From: Microcaldota archaeon | GTDB lineage: Archaea > Micrarchaeota > Micrarchaeia > Micrarchaeales > Micrarchaeaceae | NCBI GenBank assembly: GCA_021851535.1 | Contig: JAJZDT010000159.1 | Span: 1 to 7,339 of the forward strand | Direction: 5' to 3' | Length of the DNA stretch: 7,339 nucleotides | Part shown: positions 1 to 6,897 of the stretch, piece after piece | Layout: every line of letters begins with the position of its first letter | Numbering within the stretch: position 1 is the stretch's first letter | Program-made: the position numbers and the translations under genes | The notes under the pieces: model-generated | Databases searched by the model: none | What the model was told of the DNA's origin: nothing | What the model saw: only the letters and a program-made list of their open reading frames with translations

Positions 1-1314
1 TTAGATACAACAAGGTTATCTGAAAAGGAGTATCGTGAGGAGATGCGCAATAAGTATATTGAGACAAGCACAATACTTATAGAAAAATATCTTCCTGGAA
101 CAAATGACAATACAAAGCAGCTACTTATATCTTATATAATAAACATGATGTTGGGGCTTGGAGATTTAGAAGTTCCTCTATCCGATCCAAATCTTGAGGA
201 AATTGTGATAAATAGTTCAAAGGATTATATATGGGTATTCCACAGAAAGTACTATTGGTGCAAGACTAATATAAAATTAAGGAGTGAAGAGGAAATTTAT
301 GAGAAGGCTGAGCAGATAGGACGGGGTGTAGGAAGGGAAATAAACAATCTTGCACCGCTTATGGACGCTGAATTGATGGATGGCTCCAGAGTAAATGCAA
401 CATTATTTCCAATATCTCAGAATGGAAATACTATAACGATCAGAAAATTCACTAAAAATCCTTGGACTATGCCTGCGCTTGTACGTGCAAATAGCATAAG
501 CCCAAATATTGCTGGCCTTATATGGGCATGCATAGAGAATGAGATAAGCCTTTTAATAGCTGGAGGAACTGCCAGCGGAAAGACCAGTTTTCTCAATGCT
601 ATGAGTATATTTTTCCCTCCAAATAGAAGAATAATATCTGTTGAGGAGACAAGGGAGCTTACACTGCCTAATTTTTTGCAGTGGGTGCCGATGGTTACAC
701 GTTCTCCTAATCCTGAGGGTAAAGGAGAGATAACGCTTCATGATCTTACAATAAATGCATTAAGACAGAGGCCTGATATAATAGTAGTTGGTGAGATAAG
801 GGTACAAAAGGATGCCGAAACTATGTTCGAAGCCATACATACGGGACACTCTGTGTATGGAACTGTGCACGCAGATAACGCTGCTGATGCAATAATAAGA
901 ATGTCTAATCCTCCAATAGATATACCAAAAATTGTATTAAATGCTTTGGGTGGAATAATTGTTCAATTTAGGCATAGGGCAAAGGGTATAAGAAGAGTGT
1001 TAGAGTTTGCCGAGATACTTAGAACTGGTGATTCTAGTGTTTATTATAGGTGGAATATACGAAATGATACGTTCTCACAAGTCGGAGATATAATAAGGCT
1101 CTCAGAAACACTTTCGCTTTATACGGGACTTAATAAAAGAGAGATAGAGGATGATGTCCTCGCAAGAGCATCCGTTTTGCAATGGATGGCAAATAATAAT
1201 GTAACTACCGTAGATGATTCTGGAAATATTGTGGCTAACTATTATAGAAATAAAAGCAGGGTATTGCAGGCTGTAGCGGATAATGCTCAGTATACTTCGG
1301 ATCTCTTTAAATAG
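1..1314 (+). CDS. Type II/IV secretion system ATPase, archaeal TadA/FlaI/VirB11-like (5' partial)
   Basis: This is a hexameric secretion ATPase that would power assembly of a type IV pilus-like fibre or a related secretion machine from the cytoplasmic face of the membrane. Numbering from the ATG at 43, it has a Walker A motif GGTASGKT (174-181, bases 562-585), an Asp box around VEETREL (near 199-205), Walker B DIIVVGEIR (245-253) and a His box HTGHSVYGTVHAD (266-278). All are intact, so it should be active. The region before Walker A, with DPNLEEIVIN and GSRVNATLFP, matches the usual N-terminal domain of the family. The reading frame stays open from base 1 to the ATG at 43, and the upstream codons look like the same protein, so I read the gene as truncated by the window edge rather than starting at 43. 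It leads an operon with two TadC-like platform proteins. Whether it serves a pilus, an adhesin or a secretion system cannot be told without the pilin genes. Confidence 0.95.
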   Translation, partial: LDTTRLSEKEYREEMRNKYIETSTILIEKYLPGTNDNTKQLLISYIINMMLGLGDLEVPLSDPNLEEIVINSSKDYIWVFHRKYYWCKTNIKLRSEEEIYEKAEQIGRGVGREINNLAPLMDAELMDGSRVNATLFPISQNGNTITIRKFTKNPWTMPALVRANSISPNIAGLIWACIENEISLLIAGGTASGKTSFLNAMSIFFPPNRRIISVEETRELTLPNFLQWVPMVTRSPNPEGKGEITLHDLTINALRQRPDIIVVGEIRVQKDAETMFEAIHTGHSVYGTVHADNAADAIIRMSNPPIDIPKIVLNALGGIIVQFRHRAKGIRRVLEFAEILRTGDSSVYYRWNIRNDTFSQVGDIIRLSETLSLYTGLNKREIEDDVLARASVLQWMANNNVTTVDDSGNIVANYYRNKSRVLQAVADNAQYTSDLFK

Positions 1315-1322
1315 GTGTTAAT

Positions 1323-2240
1323 TTGACGGATGATAATCAAAATGGTTCAAAAAATCAGTATCAAGATCTTTTGGCTTTAATAATTGATGATGATTCAAAT
1401 ACAAAACAAGAGGAGCACAGAATACAGAATGTTGATATTTCTATAACATTTACAAATACGAGTACGGAAAAGCCTGATTATTATTCTCTGCTTAAGCTTA
1501 TGGGGTATGATTCAAAACAGGAATCTTCGCGCTATGATAAATATGACAGGCATTTCGTTGAGTATCCAAAAGCTGAAAATATAACTGCTGGCATTCCTGC
1601 AATAATCCCAAAGCAGCAAAATATAAAAGCAGTGTCAGACTCTAATGTAATAATTCCCGAGGCAAACAAAACTACACAGAATTCTGAAAAGAAGAAATCT
1701 GCAAGGCAGATATATGAACCACATATGTCTAATTATGCAAATACTGTAAAAAATGAGATGCTGCGTCTAACAAAAGATATAAGCATGCCGAAATTTAATA
1801 GCATCTCAATTAAGAGTGCCGGAGAGAAGAAGAGTGTTGCAATACCAGCAATTAAAGAGCAGCAGCACGTGGCTGCGCTGCAACAGAAGGTGCCATCATT
1901 AACTGATCCTATCATAACACCTAAAATAAATGGTATAACTAATCGTAAAATAGATCAAAAGTATATGGTTCTGCCAAGTTTATCTGTATCTGATCAGATA
2001 ACAGAGCTCGAAAGAATAATAGAAGGAATAAAAGAAAATATATTTGATTCTGGTCATTTTGAGGTTGTAACAGAGGAAGTAATATCGCTTATAAATGTTG
2101 TAAATAATCTAAAAAAAGAGCTTAAAAAGAAAAGAATAAATTTGGGCGAATTTGAAGTTTCGCTCTGGCAGATTAGGGATCAGAGGCTTATCGAAGCAAT
2201 GAACCTTATATATAATAGATATGTGAGTAAGAATAGTTGA
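1323..2240 (+). CDS. Hypothetical protein of the pilus operon, disordered centre and helical C-terminus
   Basis: I do not recognise a family. The 305-aa product has no signal peptide or membrane segment, so it is probably cytoplasmic. Residues 1-220 are rich in Asn, Gln, Ser, Lys and Ile and look mostly disordered. They contain a twice-repeated short motif (YQDLLALIIDD near 13 and YYSLLKLMGYD near 53) and two similar IPAI stretches (91-94 and 174-177). Residues 222-303 are predicted by eye to be helical, possibly coiled coil, with a highly charged LKKELKKK segment. The start is a TTG preceded by GGTG at 1314-1317 with a five-base spacer; the GG overlaps the end of the ATPase gene. Its place between the ATPase and the platform proteins suggests an accessory or adaptor factor of the machine, with the short N-terminal motifs as possible docking peptides. 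That role is inference from context only. Confidence 0.85.
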   Translation: MTDDNQNGSKNQYQDLLALIIDDDSNTKQEEHRIQNVDISITFTNTSTEKPDYYSLLKLMGYDSKQESSRYDKYDRHFVEYPKAENITAGIPAIIPKQQNIKAVSDSNVIIPEANKTTQNSEKKKSARQIYEPHMSNYANTVKNEMLRLTKDISMPKFNSISIKSAGEKKSVAIPAIKEQQHVAALQQKVPSLTDPIITPKINGITNRKIDQKYMVLPSLSVSDQITELERIIEGIKENIFDSGHFEVVTEEVISLINVVNNLKKELKKKRINLGEFEVSLWQIRDQRLIEAMNLIYNRYVSKNS

Positions 2241-2245
2241 TTGCA

Positions 2246-3397
2246 ATGCCATTGTTCAATAAGAAAAAAATTATAGAAGTTGATGGCAAGAAGATAGAGC
2301 TGCAAAAAAAGCCACTATTCTTCTCCAAAAGCCAAAAATCATCTTCTTCAATAGTGGCGCCAACTATAGAAACAAAAAATGAACCATTTCTAAAAAATAC
2401 TATTCAAACACAATCAAATACACAATTGAATGCAGCAATCCAAAATCCGCAACAGGTTGCATCATCGTCCTCAAGTATTAAAACCCCAAATGCTGCTAAA
2501 ATCAATCCAAAAAAGATGCAAAAGAGAGCTAAGCCTATAGTGGCTAGCGGATATAAGGTGCCAAAGGGCGTGGAGAAATATGTAAATAAAATTGCAGTTA
2601 AGCGTGGCGGTCTTGAGGCAGCATTGCGCGATAACGGTATAAAAGAGACTCCACAGCAATTCATAAAAAAGATGATGTTAACCTCAATAATATTTGCCGC
2701 TATAATAACAATAGCATTACTTTTGTTGCTCTCAAATTTTGGTCTTCCACTTGCAGCGGTAATACTATTGCCGTTGCTTATAGGTTTTGTTGTATACCAG
2801 ACATCACTCACTAATTTTATAAACTATCCATTGCACAGGAGCAAAAAAAGCACAAAATTAATTGATAGGGATATACTTTTTGCCGCTCGTGATATGATTA
2901 TATCATTGCGATCTGGAATGCCTTTATTTAATGCTATAACTTCTGTTAGTTCGGGTTATGGCGAAGCGAGCAAGGAATTCGCAAAGATAGTTCAACGTGT
3001 TCAATTAGGGTCTCCATTAATTGAGACAATTGATGAAGTAATGGCAAATACTAAGAGCAATTCATTTAAGCGACTTATGCTGCAGGCCAGCATTAGCATA
3101 AAATCAGGAGCGGATATCGTATCAGCATTCCAGAGCACTATAGATGAATTGACATTGGAACGTCAGATAGAATTGCGAAGGTATGGGCAGAAGCTCAATG
3201 CTCTGTCTATGTTCTATATGCTTTTTGGAATAATATTCCCAAGTATGGGTATTGCAGTAGTTACAATACTCACAACATTTATATCGATATTCACTGTTAC
3301 AGATGTTGTATTATATGCAGTTTTAATAGGTATAGTATTTTTGCAGATTGTGTTCATTAACCTTATAAGTTCATCAAGGCCGATATTTGCGGGCTGA
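2246..3397 (+). CDS. TadC/FlaJ-like type II secretion F-domain membrane protein (first copy)
   Basis: This is an integral membrane platform protein of the archaeal pilus or secretion type, the expected partner of the upstream ATPase. The first 100 or so residues are a basic, Ser/Gln/Asn-rich cytoplasmic tail of low complexity, unusual in length for this family. A cytoplasmic stretch follows (KGVEKYVNKIAVKRGG, near 107-121), then two membrane segments (about 146-164 and 167-184), a cytoplasmic T2SF domain (about 207-315, with ARDMIISLRSGMPLFNAI and a second half around ASISIKSGADIVSAF), and two more membrane segments (about 321-347 and 354-375). I chose the ATG at 2246 because TTGA at 2237-2240, which contains the TGA stop of the previous gene, sits five bases before it, the spacing used elsewhere in the window. 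A TTG start at 2237, overlapping that stop, would add three residues. The next gene follows after six bases. Confidence 0.9.
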   Translation: MPLFNKKKIIEVDGKKIELQKKPLFFSKSQKSSSSIVAPTIETKNEPFLKNTIQTQSNTQLNAAIQNPQQVASSSSSIKTPNAAKINPKKMQKRAKPIVASGYKVPKGVEKYVNKIAVKRGGLEAALRDNGIKETPQQFIKKMMLTSIIFAAIITIALLLLLSNFGLPLAAVILLPLLIGFVVYQTSLTNFINYPLHRSKKSTKLIDRDILFAARDMIISLRSGMPLFNAITSVSSGYGEASKEFAKIVQRVQLGSPLIETIDEVMANTKSNSFKRLMLQASISIKSGADIVSAFQSTIDELTLERQIELRRYGQKLNALSMFYMLFGIIFPSMGIAVVTILTTFISIFTVTDVVLYAVLIGIVFLQIVFINLISSSRPIFAG

Positions 3398-3403
3398 TAA
3401 TAT

Positions 3404-4396
3404 ATGAAAATAAATTTTGAGAGATTGGTATCAAGAAAGCTTACAATAAGCATATCGAAGATGCTTGAGCTCTCTGGTATTAAAATATCAGTAAATCGCC
3501 TTTTATCAATAGCTATTATATTAGGTATAATATTATTCGTCTTTGGTGCAATATACGGCTTTTATGTTCTAAAATTTGGCGCTATTATATCTGTGCTACT
3601 AGGAATTGCGCTTTGGGGCGCTCTTATATTTGCACTATTTACTATAATTGAATTCAGAATTGATTCAAGGAAGACTGCAATGGAAAATATACTGCCAGAT
3701 TATTTCCAATTAGCATCAGCAAATTTAAGGAGCGGTATAGCACTAGATAGGGCATTGCTGCTTGCTGCAAGACCGGAGTTTGGCCTTTTTAGTAAGGATA
3801 TACAGGAAATGAGCAGAAGGTTATTTAGTGGAGAGACATTAGAGAATTCTCTACGCGCCCTTAGCGATAAATATAATTCATTGCAGCTAAAGCGATCTGT
3901 AAGAATGATGATAGAATCTATACGCTACGGAGGTGCAATGGCAGACCTATTCCAACAACTGGCAAAGGATTTGAGGGCGCAACAGCTAACGCAAAAAGAG
4001 GTCGCTGGGCAGATGCTTATGTATAGTATATTTATAGCATTTGCGGCGCTTGCTGCAGCTCCTGTGCTATATGGACTTACAACGCAAATGATTACAATAA
4101 CGGATAATATCTGGAATGGGATACTAGCTCAAAATCCTGGAGGCCTTCCAAGTACTGGAATATCATTTCTTAAGCCAAGCCCGCCAAAAATAACTCCTGG
4201 CACATACTATGATTTCTCGCTTGTTGCAATTATGATAATATGCGGTTCTGCAAGCTTTATAATGTCCTCTATGAACTCAGGATCGCTTGTACGCGGTCTT
4301 AGAACAATGCCATTATTTATTGTACTTGGCCTTGGTGTGTTTTTTATAGTCTCAATTGTTATACAATCATTATTCTCAGGACTAGGCGCGCTTTAG
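3404..4396 (+). CDS. TadC/FlaJ-like type II secretion F-domain membrane protein (second copy)
   Basis: This second platform protein (330 aa) begins six bases after the first, and its ribosome-binding site probably uses the TGA stop of that gene. Two membrane segments (about 33-55 and 58-83) precede a cytoplasmic T2SF domain (about 95-200), which has PDYFQLASANLRSGIALDRAL in its first part and MMIESIRYGGAMADLFQQLA in its second. Three more hydrophobic segments follow (about 204-225, 268-290, 302-325), separated by a Pro/Gly-rich loop at 244-266. It lacks the long N-terminal tail of its neighbour and shares only the general fold pattern, so the pair looks like an old TadB/TadC-style division of labour rather than a recent duplication. 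Together with the ATPase it should form the membrane core of the pilus-like machine. It is the last gene of the plus-strand operon in the window. Confidence 0.92.
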   Translation: MKINFERLVSRKLTISISKMLELSGIKISVNRLLSIAIILGIILFVFGAIYGFYVLKFGAIISVLLGIALWGALIFALFTIIEFRIDSRKTAMENILPDYFQLASANLRSGIALDRALLLAARPEFGLFSKDIQEMSRRLFSGETLENSLRALSDKYNSLQLKRSVRMMIESIRYGGAMADLFQQLAKDLRAQQLTQKEVAGQMLMYSIFIAFAALAAAPVLYGLTTQMITITDNIWNGILAQNPGGLPSTGISFLKPSPPKITPGTYYDFSLVAIMIICGSASFIMSSMNSGSLVRGLRTMPLFIVLGLGVFFIVSIVIQSLFSGLGAL

Positions 4397-4410
4397 CTTC
4401 GTAGCGAAGC
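4396..4410. other. Small hairpin between convergent genes
   Basis: GCTTCG (4396-4401) and CGAAGC (4405-4410) form a perfect six-base inverted repeat around a TAG loop. It begins on the last base of the stop codon of the second TadC-like gene. It is not followed by a T-run on the plus strand, so it is not a classic intrinsic terminator for the pilus operon. It may still mark or protect the 3' end of either converging transcript. The stem is short and chance formation cannot be excluded. Confidence 0.35.
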
Positions 4411-4416
4411 ATAGGC

Positions 4417-4426
4417 AAATAAAAAA
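4417..4426 (-). terminator. Possible poly-T terminator of the minus-strand cassette
   Basis: Read on the minus strand, this is TTTTTTATTT, about 20 bases beyond the stop of the glycosyltransferase gene. Archaeal termination often relies on T-runs without a hairpin, so this is a plausible end for the minus-strand unit. The region is AT-rich, which lowers confidence. Confidence 0.4.
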
Positions 4427-4445
4427 TTGCAGAATATATCAAATA

Positions 4446-5489
4446 TTACGGAATATCCCACTGCGCTCTATTTTTATATTCCTTTTCAAGTAAAGATATA
4501 AAAAGTTGGACTCCATTTAAATTATCGCTATCATACTTTAAAAGTAAATTCTTTATGAATGCTTTATCTACTCTTAAATAATTAATAACGCCCCCTGCAA
4601 GTCTTATTTCATGTGCTATTTTTAATTGAACTAATCTTTTTTCAAGTGGATAGCTAAAAAATGAATCTATCTCTTTCATAACATATTTGTAATTATTAAA
4701 GATAAAACCAATATTGGGAAATGTACCATTTTTTAAATTATATACAATTTCTCCAGTAATATATAATATAGACATCTGTAAAAATTTATAATCAAATTTA
4801 GTTAATTCATAATCTAACTCTATATTTTTAATCTTATAATAAAGATTTAAAAAAATACGGACCAAAGGTCGATCATTTGCCATTTCAAGCAAATCTCTAT
4901 AACTTTTTCTTAATTCATAAGCACAAATTATGAAATATCTATTATAACTTTTGGCTGGATTATCATAGTATTCAAAGTGATGCGTTAAAAAATTATGTTT
5001 ATTTAATTTTATTTCCTTACCCTTTATTATAGGGTCTGAAAAAATATCCCCTCTATATATTGCGCTATTTTTTTTATAAAGTCTACGTTGGTAAGAATCA
5101 AATAATCGTTTATTTTTTTTATTAAACTCTTTTTTTCTAACAAGAAATGCATTATATTTAGAATTTTTTATAATCAAGCGCATATTTTTTTTAAAAACAT
5201 CATCAAGTCGTTCATCTGTATCTATATAAAATATCCAACTATATTTACATTTGCTTAATCCATACATTTGGTAAGGTTCTGGATGTCCTAATGCTACTAC
5301 TGGATATATAAATACTTTTTTTAGATTTAATAAATCCTTTTTTTGTAGCAACAATTTTTTATTTGTAGGAATGCTTGAATCAACAATTACAATTTCATCA
5401 GAGATGGGATAAACATTTTTAATCAAATCAATTAAATTTTCTAAATTATCTTTACAAAATATTAATGTTGATACTTTAAATGTGTTCAT
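4446..5489 (-). CDS. Family 2 glycosyltransferase (GT-A fold)
   Basis: This cytoplasmic enzyme is predicted to transfer a sugar from a nucleotide-sugar donor. Numbering from the ATG at 5489 (347 aa), the N-terminus has the GT2 pattern: VSTLIFCKDN (6-15) for the first strand and helix, DEIVIVDSS (31-39), and YIDTDER (88-94), whose D90-T-D92 is the metal-binding DxD motif. The C-terminal two thirds is Lys/Asn/Tyr-rich and mostly helical, with no clear membrane segment, so the acceptor cannot be read from it. A GTG at 5498 overlaps the stop of the upstream gene by four bases. I prefer the ATG at 5489, because the GTGA at 5498-5495 then forms a ribosome-binding core five bases upstream. The overlap means translation is coupled to the CPGC protein. 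The gene is strikingly AT-rich (10 G/C in 4801-4860), unlike the pilus operon. Its job could be surface glycan synthesis or modification of a protein or peptide. Confidence 0.85.
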   Translation of the reverse strand: MNTFKVSTLIFCKDNLENLIDLIKNVYPISDEIVIVDSSIPTNKKLLLQKKDLLNLKKVFIYPVVALGHPEPYQMYGLSKCKYSWIFYIDTDERLDDVFKKNMRLIIKNSKYNAFLVRKKEFNKKNKRLFDSYQRRLYKKNSAIYRGDIFSDPIIKGKEIKLNKHNFLTHHFEYYDNPAKSYNRYFIICAYELRKSYRDLLEMANDRPLVRIFLNLYYKIKNIELDYELTKFDYKFLQMSILYITGEIVYNLKNGTFPNIGFIFNNYKYVMKEIDSFFSYPLEKRLVQLKIAHEIRLAGGVINYLRVDKAFIKNLLLKYDSDNLNGVQLFISLLEKEYKNRAQWDIP

Positions 5490-5494
5490 TATAG

Positions 5495-6079
5495 TCACAT
5501 GTACCTTGATGGATTCATTATTCTTTTTGTTCCAACAATTATTTTGCTTGATGCACTTAAAAGGTGAGTTTTGTAACCAATCCTAATAATTTTATCAAAT
5601 ATATAAAATGTATAGGGATCAACGCTTAATTTAAATTCTGTCGCTCGTATGAATGCGTTTAATACTTCTAATATTATTATAAAATGTTTATCTTTATTGT
5701 TTAGGCTAATAACTAATTTTTTAGCTTTAAGTAAATGAGTTCTCACACGTTTATTTGATTCCCTATCATCCCGTAATGTATTTTTATATACCTCTGGGAT
5801 TTTTTTAGTTATCGTAATGGGTTTTATAAGCTTAGAAAAAAATATAGCGATGTCAGTTAATTCATTTATATAATCAACTTCCTTAAGAAATTTAATTTTA
5901 TTTTTGTTTATACTAGAACCGTTTTTCATAGAATTTAATTTTATTGATACAAATTTGGCAAGCAACTTTGTATCATATTTACAACCAGGACATGGATTGG
6001 ATCTTGCAGCCTCGTTTAATTCAAGCTTTATATCCATTAAAATATTTATATCTTTATTTAAATAAGTTTTGATCGTCAT
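5495..6079 (-). CDS. Hypothetical protein with CPGC motif
   Basis: No family is recognised. The 194-aa product is basic, Lys/Ile/Asn-rich and looks mostly helical, with no signal peptide or certain membrane segment. Near the N-terminus a CPGC motif (30-33) stands out; such a pair could bind metal or act in redox chemistry, but there is no thioredoxin-like surrounding pattern. The C-terminal half contains a hydrophobic helix (IIILEVLNAFIRATEF, roughly 137-152) and ends in a basic tail. I chose the ATG at 6079 because GTGA at 6088-6085 lies five bases before it, the same layout as the next gene. A GTG start at 6088 would add three residues. Its stop overlaps the GTGA used by the glycosyltransferase, so the two are probably made together and may act in one pathway. 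A 67-base gap with TATA-like sequence separates it from the Ntn hydrolase upstream. Confidence 0.7.
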   Translation of the reverse strand: MTIKTYLNKDINILMDIKLELNEAARSNPCPGCKYDTKLLAKFVSIKLNSMKNGSSINKNKIKFLKEVDYINELTDIAIFFSKLIKPITITKKIPEVYKNTLRDDRESNKRVRTHLLKAKKLVISLNNKDKHFIIILEVLNAFIRATEFKLSVDPYTFYIFDKIIRIGYKTHLLSASSKIIVGTKRIMNPSRYM

Positions 6080-6137
6080 ATAAGTCACTTGTTCAAAAAC
6101 ATTAAAACCTACATTTGTAATATTAACTCTATATTTT

Positions 6138-6146
6138 AATTTATAA
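6138..6146 (-). promoter_or_regulatory. Weak TATA-like element before the CPGC gene
   Basis: On the minus strand this reads TTATAAATT within an AT-rich 67-base gap, roughly 60 bases before the preferred ATG at 6079. If used, it would give the CPGC and glycosyltransferase genes their own transcript with a leader of roughly 35-40 bases. The surrounding sequence is nearly all A/T, so matches like this are expected by chance. Read-through from the Ntn hydrolase gene is equally possible. Confidence 0.25.
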
Positions 6147-6155
6147 TTTTAAATA

Positions 6156-6857
6156 TCATTTAACAATACTAGACACAAATTTTGCTTCAAGTTCTTTCCA
6201 ATCTCTATATACCCTAGAAAGATTTTCAATTTCTTCATTAGATAATCTATGTACTAACCCAGTGTCTTTAATATACCAGATATCTATAGGTTCTCCAACT
6301 CCAAAAGCAAGTGACGTTATAGTATCCCTTAATGTTCTATAAACTATAATTTTACCAGAATTTATATTTGAAGATGATTGCATCAGGCTTTTTAATAGTG
6401 CATAACCAAAAGTTTCTCCATTTCCACTACAGTAACAACCCACTGCATCTATGAATTCATCGTGGGTATCTGTTCCCATATGCCACATTCTTAGTTCTTT
6501 ATTTCTATTTAATCCACATAAAAGTATGTTGACAGTTGGGATTCCGTCGGTTTTATTATTATACTGAACATATGCATCCCTAGCATTTTTTAATATGGGG
6601 AATAAATCCTTTTTTACAGATTCTAATATTTTAGTATCAAGACCCGAATTCAGCTTAATCGATTTACTTTTTATTATTTCGATACTTTTTTGTATAAGAC
6701 CTACAGTTCCACTAGCTACAAAAATAACATTATCCCCAATTTGGAACACTTTTTGAATCTGGTGTCTTACCGCACCACCACCTGTACTAATGCTTGCTTG
6801 CCCATCAGATCCAATAACTATCCCATTGTTGCATTTTAAAGCGCACACTACGGTCAA
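6156..6857 (-). CDS. Stand-alone proteasome-beta-like Ntn hydrolase
   Basis: This 233-aa protein belongs to the proteasome beta/HslV type of N-terminal nucleophile hydrolases. After Met removal, Thr2 becomes the catalytic Thr1. The expected partners are visible: Asp18 (SDG, equivalent of D17), Lys36 in QKVFQI (aligning with the K33 region KLFQI of archaeal beta subunits, two residues later), Gly50 in ASGTVGL (G47 region), SGNGE at 144-148 (S129 region) and Asp178/Thr181 in RDTIT (D166/S169 region). It is thus likely a proteolytically competent threonine peptidase, perhaps self-assembling into a ring. The start is certain: the TTG at 6857 is preceded directly by an in-frame TAG and by GGTGA at 6867-6863 with a five-base spacer, so there is no room for a propeptide. 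It lies 40 bases after a Cys/His-rich repeat peptide and has no alpha-subunit or ATPase gene beside it, so it is probably not the housekeeping proteasome. Stand-alone bacterial homologues of this general kind (Anbu, BPH) are known; the exact subfamily is not decided. Confidence 0.85.
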   Translation of the reverse strand: MTVVCALKCNNGIVIGSDGQASISTGGGAVRHQIQKVFQIGDNVIFVASGTVGLIQKSIEIIKSKSIKLNSGLDTKILESVKKDLFPILKNARDAYVQYNNKTDGIPTVNILLCGLNRNKELRMWHMGTDTHDEFIDAVGCYCSGNGETFGYALLKSLMQSSSNINSGKIIVYRTLRDTITSLAFGVGEPIDIWYIKDTGLVHRLSNEEIENLSRVYRDWKELEAKFVSSIVK

Positions 6858-6897
6858 CTAATTCACCAAAAAATATAAGCTTAATAATTGATAAAAA

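Noticed and set aside
553..741. Minus-strand 62-codon frame within the ATPase gene
   Set aside because: It is opposite the Walker A region of a well-conserved gene and encodes an Arg/Ser-rich sequence without pattern.
2404..2811. Minus-strand open frame of 135 codons
   Set aside because: It lies wholly inside the first TadC-like gene and its translation has no domain pattern; it is a shadow of the low-complexity coding region opposite.
3214..3453. Minus-strand open frame of 79 codons across the junction of the two TadC-like genes
   Set aside because: It is antisense to membrane segments, which readily give open frames on the other strand, and it has no ribosome-binding core or family resemblance.
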